NCBI RefSeq assembly: GCF_900107415.1
Contig: NZ_FNPX01000007.1
Span: 1-64,000 of the forward strand
From: Jannaschia faecimaris
GTDB lineage: Bacteria; Pseudomonadota; Alphaproteobacteria; Rhodobacterales; Rhodobacteraceae
Reading direction: 5' to 3'
DNA length: 64,000 nucleotides
How positions within the stretch are numbered: position 1 is the first letter of the stretch; every line of letters begins with the position of its first letter. The notes beneath the pieces were generated by a model. It was not told the origin of the DNA. It ran no database searches and saw nothing but the letters and a program-made list of their open reading frames with translations. Shown here in pieces: positions 16,156 to 24,597 of this stretch. The position numbers and the translations under genes are program-made.

Positions 16156-18386
16156 GCGAAGGTCACTGTCTTGGAAAAGGGCATTTCGCGCAGGCGGGTG
16201 CCCGTCGCGGCAAAGATGGCGTTGGCCAGTGCCGGGGCGGCGGGCGGCAAACCCGGCTCGCCCGCTCCACGGATCGTGTCAAGCGTTTCCAGTGCGCGCA
16301 CTTTGATTTCAGGCGTCTGCCACAGTCGCATGCCCTCGTATTCGTGGTAGTTATTTTGCTGAATTGCTCGGTCTCGAAATGTGATCTGTGCATGCATCGC
16401 GTGACCAAGACCAAACAGTGCCCCGCCCGACAGTTGGCTCTCCAGGTTCACCGGGTCGAGCACGCGCCCCACGTCGGCCGCGATCCAGAGCTTGTCCAAC
16501 TTTATGCCTGCGGGGGTATCCGAAACTTCGATGATCTGTGCGCAGGGCACGCCGAAGGCAAAGGTGAACGCGACGCCCCTGCCTGTCCCGTCGCCCAGCG
16601 GCCCGGTCCATGATGCCATTTCGGCCACGGTCGCCAGAACGTTGCGCGACGGGGCATGGTGGATCAGGCGCAACCGCTCCTCCACAGGGTCGGCCCCGGC
16701 TTGGGTGATCAACTCATCCAAGAACGTCTCGAAGAAGAACCCGTTGTGGGAAGCTCCGACGGACCGCCAGGATGATACCCCGACCCCGGCAGGCACGCGG
16801 TAACCGGTGATCCGCCGGTCGGGGATGGCATAGGGCGCGTCCCAGGCGGCTGCAACGATGGCCACGTCGGGCCCCGCAGCGGGCAGTCCCGTGCGGCCGA
16901 TCTGGCTTTCGGTCACAGAATGGGCCGCGATCGACAGGTCCAGACTGCGCACCTGGCCCGCATCGGTCGTGCCGCGCCCGCGCGCGATTGCCATGGGGCG
17001 CAGGTATCCGTGGGTCATGTCCTGTTCACGGCTCAGCGTCAGGCGCACGGGCCGGCCCGTCACCTGCACGGCGATTTCGGCGGCCTGCTGGACCCAGAGG
17101 AAATCGAGCCGATGCCCGAAGCTGCCGCCCGACGGCTGGTTGTGGACCTTGACCGCCTCAGGGTCCTGGCCGGTGATCGCGGCCACGGCATCGCGTACGA
17201 AGATAGGCACCTGCGTGGCGGTCCAGACCTGCGTTTCCTCGGGCGTGTGGAGCACAGTGGCATTCGCCGGCTCCAACGGCGCGTGGTGCAGGAACGGCGC
17301 GCGGTATTCAGCGGTGAAGAGGTTGCCCGGCGCGTTATCCACGTCACCGTCGTCGGCAAATCGGCTGTCGCGCGCGTCGTCGGCGAAGGCGGCTGCATGG
17401 GCCTCCCACATCTCGTCCGAGGTGGCGGGGTGGCCGTCCAGGTCGCCCCACTCGATGTTGAGCGCGCGCGCGGCCTTCATCGCGCGCCAGGTGTTGTCGG
17501 CCAGAACGGCAAACCCGTCGGTAATTGGCACGATGTCCTCGACCCCGCGCATCTGGCGGGCAGCGGCGTCATCCATTGACACCACGCCCCCGCCCATCGC
17601 GGGGTTCGTGATGACGGTCGCATGGATCATGTTGTCCAGAACCAAATCTCCGCCATAGCGGAAGGTGCCGGTCGATTTTGCCACTATGTCGGTGCGCAGG
17701 AACGGTTTGCCCAGCCATTTCCAGTCTTCCGGAGCGCGTAAAGCGCTTTCGACCGGATCAAGCAAGGCGGCTTCCGCGGCCAGATCGGTGTAGGAGACCT
17801 CGTCCCCGTCCGGCAATATGACCGTGCCGTTCCGGGTGAGCAGCTCGGCGCGGGGCAGGGCGAAGCGGTTGGCGGCGGCTTGCTTCAGCGTCTCACGGGC
17901 GCTGGCCCCGGCGGCACGCAGGCGGTCATACATATCAGGTACGGTGGTGGAGCCGCCGGTGATGTTCAGGCCAAGGAACTTGCCCGCCGGGCCGCTTGCC
18001 GCGCGGCCGCTCCGCGAGACAAAACTCTCGTCCCAGGCGGCGAATGGCATCCCCTCGGCGGCAACCTTGCCATTGTAATAGGCCCCCGATGCTGGCCCGA
18101 AATCGGTGCGTACGGCCTGCGGATCGATATCCAGCTCCTCGGCTAGAAGATGGGTCTGGATCGACACCGCCCCCTGACCTACGTCTGACCGGGGCGTGAT
18201 CAGCGTCACGCCGTCGCCGTCGATGATGACATAGGGGTTCAGGGTGTAGCTACCCTGAGGCAGGTCGGCCAAGAGCGGGTTATCCACTGGCTTGCGCCAC
18301 GCATAGAAGCCGAAAGCGACGCCGCCCGCGACGGCGGCGGAGCCGATCAGGAACGTGCGGCGCGCGATTTTGCCCAAGGATGCCAT
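16152..18386 (-). CDS. iorB: Molybdopterin subunit of a xanthine dehydrogenase-family oxidoreductase (IorB-like)
   Basis: Large catalytic subunit of a two-subunit molybdenum hydroxylase of the isoquinoline 1-oxidoreductase / aldehyde dehydrogenase type. The 744-residue chain begins with a Tat signal (ARRTFLIGSAAVAGG), so it is exported folded, and shows the molybdopterin motifs GGSFGHRLDF, GVSSWRSVGASHN and, near the end, GALFGLGHAMHAQI. IorB-type subunits have this order and Tat leader. Start chosen at 18386 where TAATG links it to the iron-sulfur subunit; the longer frame to 18455 lies inside that gene. True substrate (N-heterocycle, aldehyde or nicotinate-like) cannot be read from sequence. 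Confidence 0.85.
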   Translation of the reverse strand: MASLGKIARRTFLIGSAAVAGGVAFGFYAWRKPVDNPLLADLPQGSYTLNPYVIIDGDGVTLITPRSDVGQGAVSIQTHLLAEELDIDPQAVRTDFGPASGAYYNGKVAAEGMPFAAWDESFVSRSGRAASGPAGKFLGLNITGGSTTVPDMYDRLRAAGASARETLKQAAANRFALPRAELLTRNGTVILPDGDEVSYTDLAAEAALLDPVESALRAPEDWKWLGKPFLRTDIVAKSTGTFRYGGDLVLDNMIHATVITNPAMGGGVVSMDDAAARQMRGVEDIVPITDGFAVLADNTWRAMKAARALNIEWGDLDGHPATSDEMWEAHAAAFADDARDSRFADDGDVDNAPGNLFTAEYRAPFLHHAPLEPANATVLHTPEETQVWTATQVPIFVRDAVAAITGQDPEAVKVHNQPSGGSFGHRLDFLWVQQAAEIAVQVTGRPVRLTLSREQDMTHGYLRPMAIARGRGTTDAGQVRSLDLSIAAHSVTESQIGRTGLPAAGPDVAIVAAAWDAPYAIPDRRITGYRVPAGVGVSSWRSVGASHNGFFFETFLDELITQAGADPVEERLRLIHHAPSRNVLATVAEMASWTGPLGDGTGRGVAFTFAFGVPCAQIIEVSDTPAGIKLDKLWIAADVGRVLDPVNLESQLSGGALFGLGHAMHAQITFRDRAIQQNNYHEYEGMRLWQTPEIKVRALETLDTIRGAGEPGLPPAAPALANAIFAATGTRLREMPFSKTVTFA

Positions 18387-18844
18387 TATGCCCCCTCCGC
18401 CTGAATGGCGCGGCGGATTGCGGCGCGGATGCGCGGGTAGCTGGCGCAGCGGCACAAGTTGCCGGACATCGCCGCGTCAATGTCCGCGTCGGTGGGCGTG
18501 GGGTTCAACGCCAGAAACGAGGCCGCCTGCATGATCTGACCCGACTGGCAGTAGCCACATTGTGCGACCTGCTCGTCGATCCAAGCCTGCTGGACCGGGT
18601 GGGTCGCGTCCGATGTGCCGAGGCCTTCAATCGTGGTGATCTCGGCCCCCTCGACCTCGCCCACGGTGATCTGGCAGGCGCGCACGGCAAGGCCATCCAG
18701 ATGCACGGTGCAGGCCCCACAGGCGGCGATGCCGCAACCGTACTTTGGGCCGTGAATGCCAAGTACGTCCCGAAGAAGCCACAGCAGCGGCATGTCAGGC
18801 TCAATATCAAGCTCCCGCTCGGTTCCGTCCACAGTCAGTTTCAT
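18386..18844 (-). CDS. iorA: [2Fe-2S] subunit of the molybdenum hydroxylase (IorA-like)
   Basis: A 152-residue small subunit with two 2Fe-2S clusters: the plant-ferredoxin type [11 protein letters not shown] plus a following single Cys (RACQI), and the C-terminal [10 protein letters not shown] and [10 protein letters not shown] pairs. This is the standard small subunit of xanthine dehydrogenase-family enzymes. The start MKLTVDG at 18844 fits the family; the frame goes back to 18886 without support. Its stop overlaps the iorB start. First gene of iorA-iorB-cytochrome (-gph). Confidence 0.9.
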   Translation of the reverse strand: MKLTVDGTERELDIEPDMPLLWLLRDVLGIHGPKYGCGIAACGACTVHLDGLAVRACQITVGEVEGAEITTIEGLGTSDATHPVQQAWIDEQVAQCGYCQSGQIMQAASFLALNPTPTDADIDAAMSGNLCRCASYPRIRAAIRRAIQAEGA

Positions 18845-18933
18845 ATGGGCCTCCGGTTCGTCGTTGGCTTTAAGGTACGCCTCCATTGGACTGGATCAAA
18901 CCGGTCAGTCCAGTTCCGTTGGGGCAATCAGAT

Positions 18934-19605
18934 CTACCAGAGCGCAAACGTTGGCCAGGCACCCAGTTCCTTGAAGAATTCCATGCCTTCCGCGAAAGGG
19001 ATCAGGCTAAGGAAGATCAGCGCATCACGCAGGTTGCGACGCAGGGTGGTCACGTCGAATGTGACCGTCGGAGCGGTCGAGAACCGGCCCAAGGCGGGCA
19101 GAATGCGTGGAACCCGTGCCGCGTATTCGTCGTAGGCCTGTCCGAAGATCGCACGCAGTTACCGCTCCTCCTTTGCGGCAATGTCCGACAAGATCAGGAA
19201 CACCGCACCGGTCAGCGCAACCGTCAGGATGATGCTTCCCAGCATCAGGCCAAAGCCCAGAACCGCCGTGGTCGATGCAAGATAGAGCGGATGACGGCAG
19301 ACCGAATAGGGGCCGTCTTGCATGACGACGGCGTTCTTGTGGCCGCCGATATATAGAATCGACCAGACCCGCCCGAGAACTCCGGCGATGACGAGCAGTA
19401 TACCGACCGACTCCAAGCCGTCCCGCAGGAATTCCCCGATCGGCGCGCCCGGCTCGGTGAAGATGATGAGGGGCAGACAGATCAGCATCGTCAGGCGCAG
19501 AAGCGCGATGCGGCGGAGTTGATCGGCGGGTTTGGTGGCGGTTGTGTCGGCCACTGCGGTCTCGTGCGTGAGGGCACTGTCGAACAACGGACTACAACCT
19601 AGCAT
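18934..19605 (-). pseudogene. Isoprenylcysteine carboxyl methyltransferase-like membrane protein, in-frame stop
   Basis: The frame from 19605 encodes a polytopic membrane protein (helices around LLRLTMLICLPLIIF, VGILLVIAGVLG and LTVALTGAVFLILS) with the ICMT/PEMT-type signature DGPYSVCRHPLYLAS. It stops at TAA 19159-19161, right after AAKEER, where family members continue with a conserved C-terminal segment. Reading through the TAA in the same frame gives LRAIFGQAYDEYAARVPRIL and a further 50 or so residues to TAG at 18934-18936, exactly what the family has. So one base change (for example TAT/TAC to TAA) truncated the gene, or the stop is read through, or it is a sequencing error. Divergent from the PhyH gene. 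Confidence 0.8.
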
Positions 19606-19665
19606 AAGACTTTGGAAGCGTCCCGGAGACTGGACGTGGGTCTGCAGGTCGGGCAGGTATCCGGC

Positions 19666-20463
19666 ATGGACCGTATCCCCACCGTACCCGCCCAGACAGC
19701 CGCCGATTTCGCCCGTGACGGGGCTGTGGTGTTGCGCGCGCTTTTTACCGATCACGTCGAGGCCCTTCGCGATGGGATCGCCCGGAACATGGCCGTGCCC
19801 GGCCCCCATGCTGCCGAAAACACGGTGGCGGGCGAGGCGGGGCGGTTCTTCGACGATTACGTCAACTGGTCGCGCATCCCGGAATTCGAAGCTGCCGCCC
19901 GCGATGCCTCTGTCGCCGGTGCTGCCGCCGCGCTTATGGGGGCGGATACGGTGCAACTTTTTCACGACCATGTGCTTGTGAAGGAGCCGGGCACGGCCCG
20001 GCCGACGCCCTGGCATCAGGACGGGCCTTATTACTTTGTCGGCGGGCGTCAAACGGTCAGTTTCTGGGTTCCGCTCGATCCCGTGCGCGACGCGACGCTA
20101 CGCCTGGTTGCGGGCTCGCACCTTTGGGAAAAGCCGGTTTTACCGACGCGTTGGCTGTCTGAGCAGGCATTCTTTACCGGGGATTACCTGCCCGTGCCGG
20201 ACCCGGACGCCGAAGGGATGCGCGTGCTGGAGTGGGAGATGGAGCCGGGCGATGCCGTGGCGTTCTCCTTCGACACGGTGCACGGGGCGCGGGGAAATAC
20301 GGCGACGGGCCGGCGGCGCGCGTTCTCGCTGCGCTACGTGGGCGATGATGCCCGGTATGTCGAACGCCCCGGCCCCACCTCGCCGCCCTTTCCGGGGCAC
20401 GGACATGCGCCGGGAGACCGGCTGCGCGAAGATTGGTTCCCGATTGTCTGGAGGACGACATGA
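19666..20463 (+). CDS. Phytanoyl-CoA dioxygenase (PhyH) family protein
   Basis: Non-heme Fe(II)/2-oxoglutarate-dependent oxygenase, 265 residues. Iron ligands are the HxD of PTPWHQDGPY (His117, Asp119) and His206 in FDTVHGARGN; the Arg of RRRAFSLRY about 12 residues later would bind 2-oxoglutarate. The start at 19666 follows GCAGGT; the frame to 19612 lies in the divergent promoter. It overlaps allE by ATGA (20460-20463), so the two are coupled. The substrate is unknown; coupling with a ureidoglycine enzyme hints at a nitrogenous compound, which is inference only. Confidence 0.88.
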   Translation: MDRIPTVPAQTAADFARDGAVVLRALFTDHVEALRDGIARNMAVPGPHAAENTVAGEAGRFFDDYVNWSRIPEFEAAARDASVAGAAAALMGADTVQLFHDHVLVKEPGTARPTPWHQDGPYYFVGGRQTVSFWVPLDPVRDATLRLVAGSHLWEKPVLPTRWLSEQAFFTGDYLPVPDPDAEGMRVLEWEMEPGDAVAFSFDTVHGARGNTATGRRRAFSLRYVGDDARYVERPGPTSPPFPGHGHAPGDRLREDWFPIVWRTT

Positions 20464-21284
20464 CCGAGAAACCCTGGGGCGGAGGGCTGCCCCCGCAAAC
20501 CGCGCTAATGACCGGCCGCGCCGTCTTTACTGAGGCATATGCCGTGATCCCGCGCGGCTGTCAGACAGACATCGTGACGTCCTTCCTGCCGGGGTGGACA
20601 GGCATGCGGATGTGGCTTTTGGCGCGACCAATGTCGGGATTTTCCGAGACGTTTTCGCACTACCTTGTGGAGTTGGAGGCCGGGGGCGGAAGTGATGCAC
20701 CCGAGGTGGACACGGCGGCGCAATCGATCCTCTATGTCGTGGATGGTACGCTGTCGCTGACGGTGGGAGGGGCAACGCACGCGATGGCCGCTGGCGGATA
20801 CGCCTATGTTCCCGCCGGGTCGGACTGGTCGCTGACCACCGATAAGGGCGCGCGCTTTCACTGGATCCGCAAGCGATGGATCGGCGCACCGGGTATCGAG
20901 AAGCCCACGCCCCTCGTGACGAACGAAGCCGAGGTCGTTCCAACCCCGATGCCCGACACCGAGGGCCGCTGGGCCACCACGCGCTTCGTGGACCCGGCCG
21001 ACCTGCGCCACGATTGCCACGTTACCATCGTCACCTTCGAGCCGGGCGGCCTGATCCCCTTCGAGGAGACGCATGTGATGGAGCATGGCCTGTTCGTTCT
21101 TGAGGGAAAGGCCGCCTACAGGCTCAACCGTGACTGGGTGGAGGTGGAGGCGGGCGATTACATGTGGCTGCGCGCCTTCTGCCCGCAGGCTTGCTATGCG
21201 GGCGGGCCGGGGCGGTTTCGATATCTGCTTTATAAAGACGTAAATCGCCATGCTGCATTGGGCGGTGTCTTGGGGCAGCGCTAG
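20460..21284 (+). CDS. allE: (S)-ureidoglycine aminohydrolase AllE
   Basis: Bicupin that releases ammonia from (S)-ureidoglycine to give (S)-ureidoglycolate in the purine/allantoin catabolic route. The 274 residues hold two cupin halves: first around LVELEAGGGSDAPE with LYVVDGTLSLTVGG, second around FEPGGLIPFEETHVMEHGLFVLEGKAAYRL, which has the Mn-binding Glu/His set and is the AllE signature. Ends KDVNRHAALG as in known AllE. No other allantoin genes are in view, so the pathway context is missing; only the urea transporter 2 kb downstream fits nitrogen recovery from purines. Confidence 0.9.
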   Translation: MTEKPWGGGLPPQTALMTGRAVFTEAYAVIPRGCQTDIVTSFLPGWTGMRMWLLARPMSGFSETFSHYLVELEAGGGSDAPEVDTAAQSILYVVDGTLSLTVGGATHAMAAGGYAYVPAGSDWSLTTDKGARFHWIRKRWIGAPGIEKPTPLVTNEAEVVPTPMPDTEGRWATTRFVDPADLRHDCHVTIVTFEPGGLIPFEETHVMEHGLFVLEGKAAYRLNRDWVEVEAGDYMWLRAFCPQACYAGGPGRFRYLLYKDVNRHAALGGVLGQR

Positions 21285-21389
21285 GGTCGCGCTTTGTACC
21301 TCGGTCTCCACCGGATCCGCGCCAATCGGTCGGAATTATGGGGCGTCGGCGTCTAGCGGGTTAGCCTGAATCGTGCTACGCGCAAAAAG

Positions 21390-21416
21390 GAACATTTAAA
21401 TGTTCGATTGAGTTCG
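21390..21416 (+). promoter_or_regulatory. Palindrome and tandem GTTCG repeats upstream of glpD
   Basis: GAACATTTAAATGTTC (21390-21405) is a perfect 16-bp palindrome resembling E. coli GlpR operators (TGTTCG / CGAACA half sites). It runs into two GTTCG pentamers at 21402 and 21412, 10 bp apart, with the start codon at 21443. Probable binding site of a GlpR-type repressor; inference from pattern and context. Confidence 0.6.
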
Positions 21417-21442
21417 CTTTAGCGAAGGCGAGGGGGGAGACG

Positions 21443-22996
21443 ATGCGAGAAACCTATGACCTGTTCATCATCGGTGGTGGCATAAACGGCTGCGGAATCG
21501 CGCGTGACGCGGTTGGCCGGGGTCTATCCGTGGGTCTGGCCGAGATGGGCGACCTTGCGGGTGCGACCTCCAGCTCCTCGACCAAGCTGTTCCATGGCGG
21601 GTTGCGATATCTAGAATATTGGGAAGTGCGCTTGGTGCGCGAGGCGCTTCGCGAGCGCGATATCCTGATCCGCAACATGCCGCACATCAGCTGGCCGCTT
21701 CGCTTCGTTCTTCCACTGTCGCCCGACATGCGGTTCGAGGGTGGTACGCCCACTTCGAAATTACTGGGCACAGTCATGCCGTGGCTGAAGGGGCGGCGGC
21801 CCGACTGGCTGATCCGGGCCGGTCTTGCCATGTATGACGGGCTGGCCAAATCGACGCTGCTGCCGGGTACGAAAACCATTTCGCTGGATGGCACCCCCGA
21901 GGGCGCGCCGTTGGAAGACAGGTTCCACAAGGCATTCGAGTATTCCGACGGCTGGGTCGAAGACTCCCGGCTTGTCGTGCTGAACGCGCGCGACGCAGCG
22001 AACCGGGGCGCGGACATCGCCGTGCGCACGCGCGTCGTTTCCGCCGAACGCGACGGCGACGAATGGTTGATCACGCTAGAGGGGGAGCGCACGGGTACCG
22101 TGCGCGCCAAGATGCTGGTGAACGCGGCCGGTCCATGGGTCGGCGATGTCATTCAAGGCGTCGTCCGGTCGAACGCCAAGGAGGGCGTAAGGCTGGTTCG
22201 CGGCTCGCACATCGTGACCAAGAAGCTGTTCGACCACGACAAATGCTATTTCTTCCAGGGAAAGGACGGGCGGATCATCTTCGCGATCCCCTATGAGTAC
22301 GACTACACGCTGATCGGGACGACCGACGCCGAGCATCACGACGTTCACGCCAAGCCCGTATGCACCCCCGATGAGCAGCGTTATCTGCTCGACTTTGCAA
22401 ACGGCTACTTCAAGCGCGATCTGACCGATGCCGATGTCGTCTGGACCTATTCGGGCGTCCGGCCACTGTACGACGACGGCGCGACATCGGCGACGGCAGC
22501 GACGCGCGACTATGTGCTGAAGGTCGATGCAACCGGCGCGCCGGTTCTCAACATCTTCGGCGGGAAGATCACGACATTCCGCAAGCTGGCGAATGCCGCG
22601 CTGGTCAAGATCGGGGATCATCTGACGATCACCGGCCCCTGGACCCACGACGCGCCTCTGCCGGGTGGCGATTTCCCCGTGGACGGCCAGCAGGCAGAGG
22701 TCGCCAAGTTGAAGGTGGCCTATCCTTTCCTGACGGATTGGTGGGCGCTGCGCCTTGTGCGGGCCTATGGAACGCAGGCGGCCGAGGTCTTGGGCGAAGC
22801 CAAAAGTGCGGCCGATCTGGGTCAGGACTTCGGTCACACCCTGACGGAATCGGAGGTCGTCTGGCAAATGGACCGCGAATGGGCACGTGCCGCCGAGGAC
22901 GTCCTGTGGCGGCGCACCAAGCTTGGCCTGAGAATGGACGCAGCGCAGGTCGCGGCGCTGGACGGCTTCATGGCTGGACGAGCCGTCTCCGACTGA
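21443..22996 (+). CDS. glpD: Glycerol-3-phosphate dehydrogenase, aerobic, GlpD
   Basis: Membrane-associated FAD enzyme oxidising sn-glycerol 3-phosphate to dihydroxyacetone phosphate and feeding electrons to ubiquinone. The 517-residue chain starts with the dinucleotide fold (DLFIIGGGINGCGIARDA), then ATSSSSTKLFHGGLRYLEY, IPYEYDYTLIGTTDAEH and YSGVRPLYDDGA, all GlpD hallmarks; FGGKITTFRKLA begins the C-terminal cap. The ribosome site GAGGGGGGAGACG precedes the ATG. Expressed alone, away from glpK and the transporter, behind an operator-like region at 21390-21416. Confidence 0.96.
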   Translation: MRETYDLFIIGGGINGCGIARDAVGRGLSVGLAEMGDLAGATSSSSTKLFHGGLRYLEYWEVRLVREALRERDILIRNMPHISWPLRFVLPLSPDMRFEGGTPTSKLLGTVMPWLKGRRPDWLIRAGLAMYDGLAKSTLLPGTKTISLDGTPEGAPLEDRFHKAFEYSDGWVEDSRLVVLNARDAANRGADIAVRTRVVSAERDGDEWLITLEGERTGTVRAKMLVNAAGPWVGDVIQGVVRSNAKEGVRLVRGSHIVTKKLFDHDKCYFFQGKDGRIIFAIPYEYDYTLIGTTDAEHHDVHAKPVCTPDEQRYLLDFANGYFKRDLTDADVVWTYSGVRPLYDDGATSATAATRDYVLKVDATGAPVLNIFGGKITTFRKLANAALVKIGDHLTITGPWTHDAPLPGGDFPVDGQQAEVAKLKVAYPFLTDWWALRLVRAYGTQAAEVLGEAKSAADLGQDFGHTLTESEVVWQMDREWARAAEDVLWRRTKLGLRMDAAQVAALDGFMAGRAVSD

Positions 22997-23251
22997 CACC
23001 TGTTCTAGGCGATGGCATTAAGGCGCACCGCGCGTTCCGCATCGTGCGGAATCCGGCCTTTTGGCGAGATGTCGTGGGGATTCGGCTGCCTGATTTCCCG
23101 TTTTTTGGATGGCGCATAAACAGGCATGTCAGGCGGAAGCTGCCACAAATGATTGCATTCAACTCCGCCATGCCAATGGAACAGGCACCGCGCTTGCTAC
23201 TTGTGCCACCCGCTCGCGAACGTCTCCCGGTCAAACGAGGGGATCTTATTT

Positions 23252-24529
23252 ATGACGTATCGTACTTTGCTTTTGGGCCTGCCGCTCCTGATGGCCTCCA
23301 CGGCTGCGCACGCGCAGGCCGACTGCCCTGTCAAGGTCGGTGTGCTGCACTCGCTGTCGGGCACGATGGCCATTTCCGAGACTACGCTGAAGGATACCGT
23401 CGAGATGCTGGTCGATCAGCAGAACGAGGCCGGTGGCCTTCTGGGATGCGAAGTCGAGGCCGTTGTGGTCGATCCGGCCTCCGACTGGCCGCTATTCGCC
23501 GAGAAAGCGCGCGAGCTGCTGACGGTCGAGGATGTCGATGTCATCTTCGGGTCGTGGACCTCCGTGTCGCGCAAATCGGCGCTGCCTGTGCTGGAGGAAC
23601 TCAACGGTTTGATGTTCTACCCCGTGCAGTACGAGGGTGAAGAAAGCTCCAAGAACGTTTTCTACACCGGAGCCGCTCCCAATCAGCAGGCGATTCCGGC
23701 GGTTGATTACTTCCTGGAGGAGCTGGGGGTCGAGCGGTTCGCCCTTCTTGGGACCGATTACGTCTATCCGCGTACCACGAACAACATCCTGGAATCCTAT
23801 CTGAAGTCCAAGGGAATCGCCGAAGAGGATATCTTCGTCAACTATACGCCCTTTGGTCACAGCGATTGGGCCACGATCGTCGGTGACGTGGTTGAGTTGT
23901 CGGAAGATGGACGCCAGGTCGGTGTGATCTCCACCATCAACGGTGACGCGAACATCGGTTTCTACAAGGAGTTGGCAGCCGCCGATATCTCCGCCGATGA
24001 CATCCCGGTCGTGGCCTTCTCGGTTGGTGAGGAAGAGCTGTCCGGCCTGGATACGTCCAATCTCGTGGGTCACCTAGCCGCCTGGAACTACTTCCAGTCC
24101 GCCGAAACTGACGCTAACGCCGAATTCATTGCCGCCTGGAAAGAGCGGATGGGCGAGGATCGCGTGACAAACGACCCGATGGAGGCACACTATATCGGCT
24201 TCAACATGTGGGTGAACGCCGTTGAAGCCGCCGGCACGACCGACGTCGACGCCGTGCGCGAAGCGATGTACGGGCAGGAATTCCCGAACCTGACCGGCGG
24301 CACCGCCGTGATGCTGCCCAACCACCACCTCGCCAAGCCTGTCCTGATCGGTGAGATCACCGCTGAAGGGCAGTTCGATATCGTCTCGCAAACCACCGAG
24401 GTCGAGGGCGATGCCTGGACTGACCACCTGCCGGAAAGCGCCAAGCTGACCTCTGACTGGCCGGGCCTGGGCTGCGGAATGTACGACACCGAGGCCGAGA
24501 CCTGCGTTCAGATCAAGTCGAACTACTGA
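23252..24529 (+). CDS. urtA: Urea ABC transporter, substrate-binding protein UrtA
   Basis: Periplasmic receptor of the high-affinity urea transporter. 425 residues with a signal peptide of about 23 residues (ending TAAHAQA). Diagnostic are VGVLHSLSGTMAISE, FGSWTSVSRKSALPV, LMFYPVQYEGEESS, YTGAAPNQQAIPA and GTDYVYPRTTN, which separate UrtA from amide or branched-chain amino acid receptors. Start at 23252 follows GAGGGGAT; the frame to 23153 has no support. First gene of urtABCDE; a hairpin follows its stop. Urea use would need urease, which is not in the window. Confidence 0.95.
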   Translation: MTYRTLLLGLPLLMASTAAHAQADCPVKVGVLHSLSGTMAISETTLKDTVEMLVDQQNEAGGLLGCEVEAVVVDPASDWPLFAEKARELLTVEDVDVIFGSWTSVSRKSALPVLEELNGLMFYPVQYEGEESSKNVFYTGAAPNQQAIPAVDYFLEELGVERFALLGTDYVYPRTTNNILESYLKSKGIAEEDIFVNYTPFGHSDWATIVGDVVELSEDGRQVGVISTINGDANIGFYKELAAADISADDIPVVAFSVGEEELSGLDTSNLVGHLAAWNYFQSAETDANAEFIAAWKERMGEDRVTNDPMEAHYIGFNMWVNAVEAAGTTDVDAVREAMYGQEFPNLTGGTAVMLPNHHLAKPVLIGEITAEGQFDIVSQTTEVEGDAWTDHLPESAKLTSDWPGLGCGMYDTEAETCVQIKSNY

Positions 24530-24544
24530 TCCGACCACCCCTGT

Positions 24545-24571
24545 CCCGGCCCGGATAATCTCCGGGCCGGG
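24545..24571 (+). other. Hairpin between urtA and urtB
   Basis: CCCGGCCCGG (24545-24554) and CCGGGCCGGG (24562-24571) form a perfect 10-bp GC stem with a 7-base loop, without a following T-run. Such elements after receptor genes usually protect the receptor mRNA or attenuate reading into the permease genes, giving excess binding protein. The role here is inference. Confidence 0.7.
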
Positions 24572-24597
24572 ATGCATTTGAATACCACGGGTCTGCC

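Noticed and set aside
19159-20052. 297-residue minus-strand frame starting inside the PhyH gene
   Set aside because: Only its last 149 residues look like a methyltransferase-like membrane protein; the upstream part is a shadow of the PhyH-family gene.
21277-21295. Short stem after allE (AGCGC/GCGCT) as terminator
   Set aside because: Five base pairs and a weak T-stretch only; not strong enough to call.
23035-23060. TTCCGCA-TCG-TGCGGAA hairpin after glpD as terminator
   Set aside because: A good 7-bp stem but no T-run follows directly; it could be one, but I did not list it as a feature.
23115-23165. Possible sigma-54 promoter before urtA (TGCCAC then TTGC)
   Set aside because: The GG of the -24 element is missing and the spacing to GC is off by one when a near match is forced.
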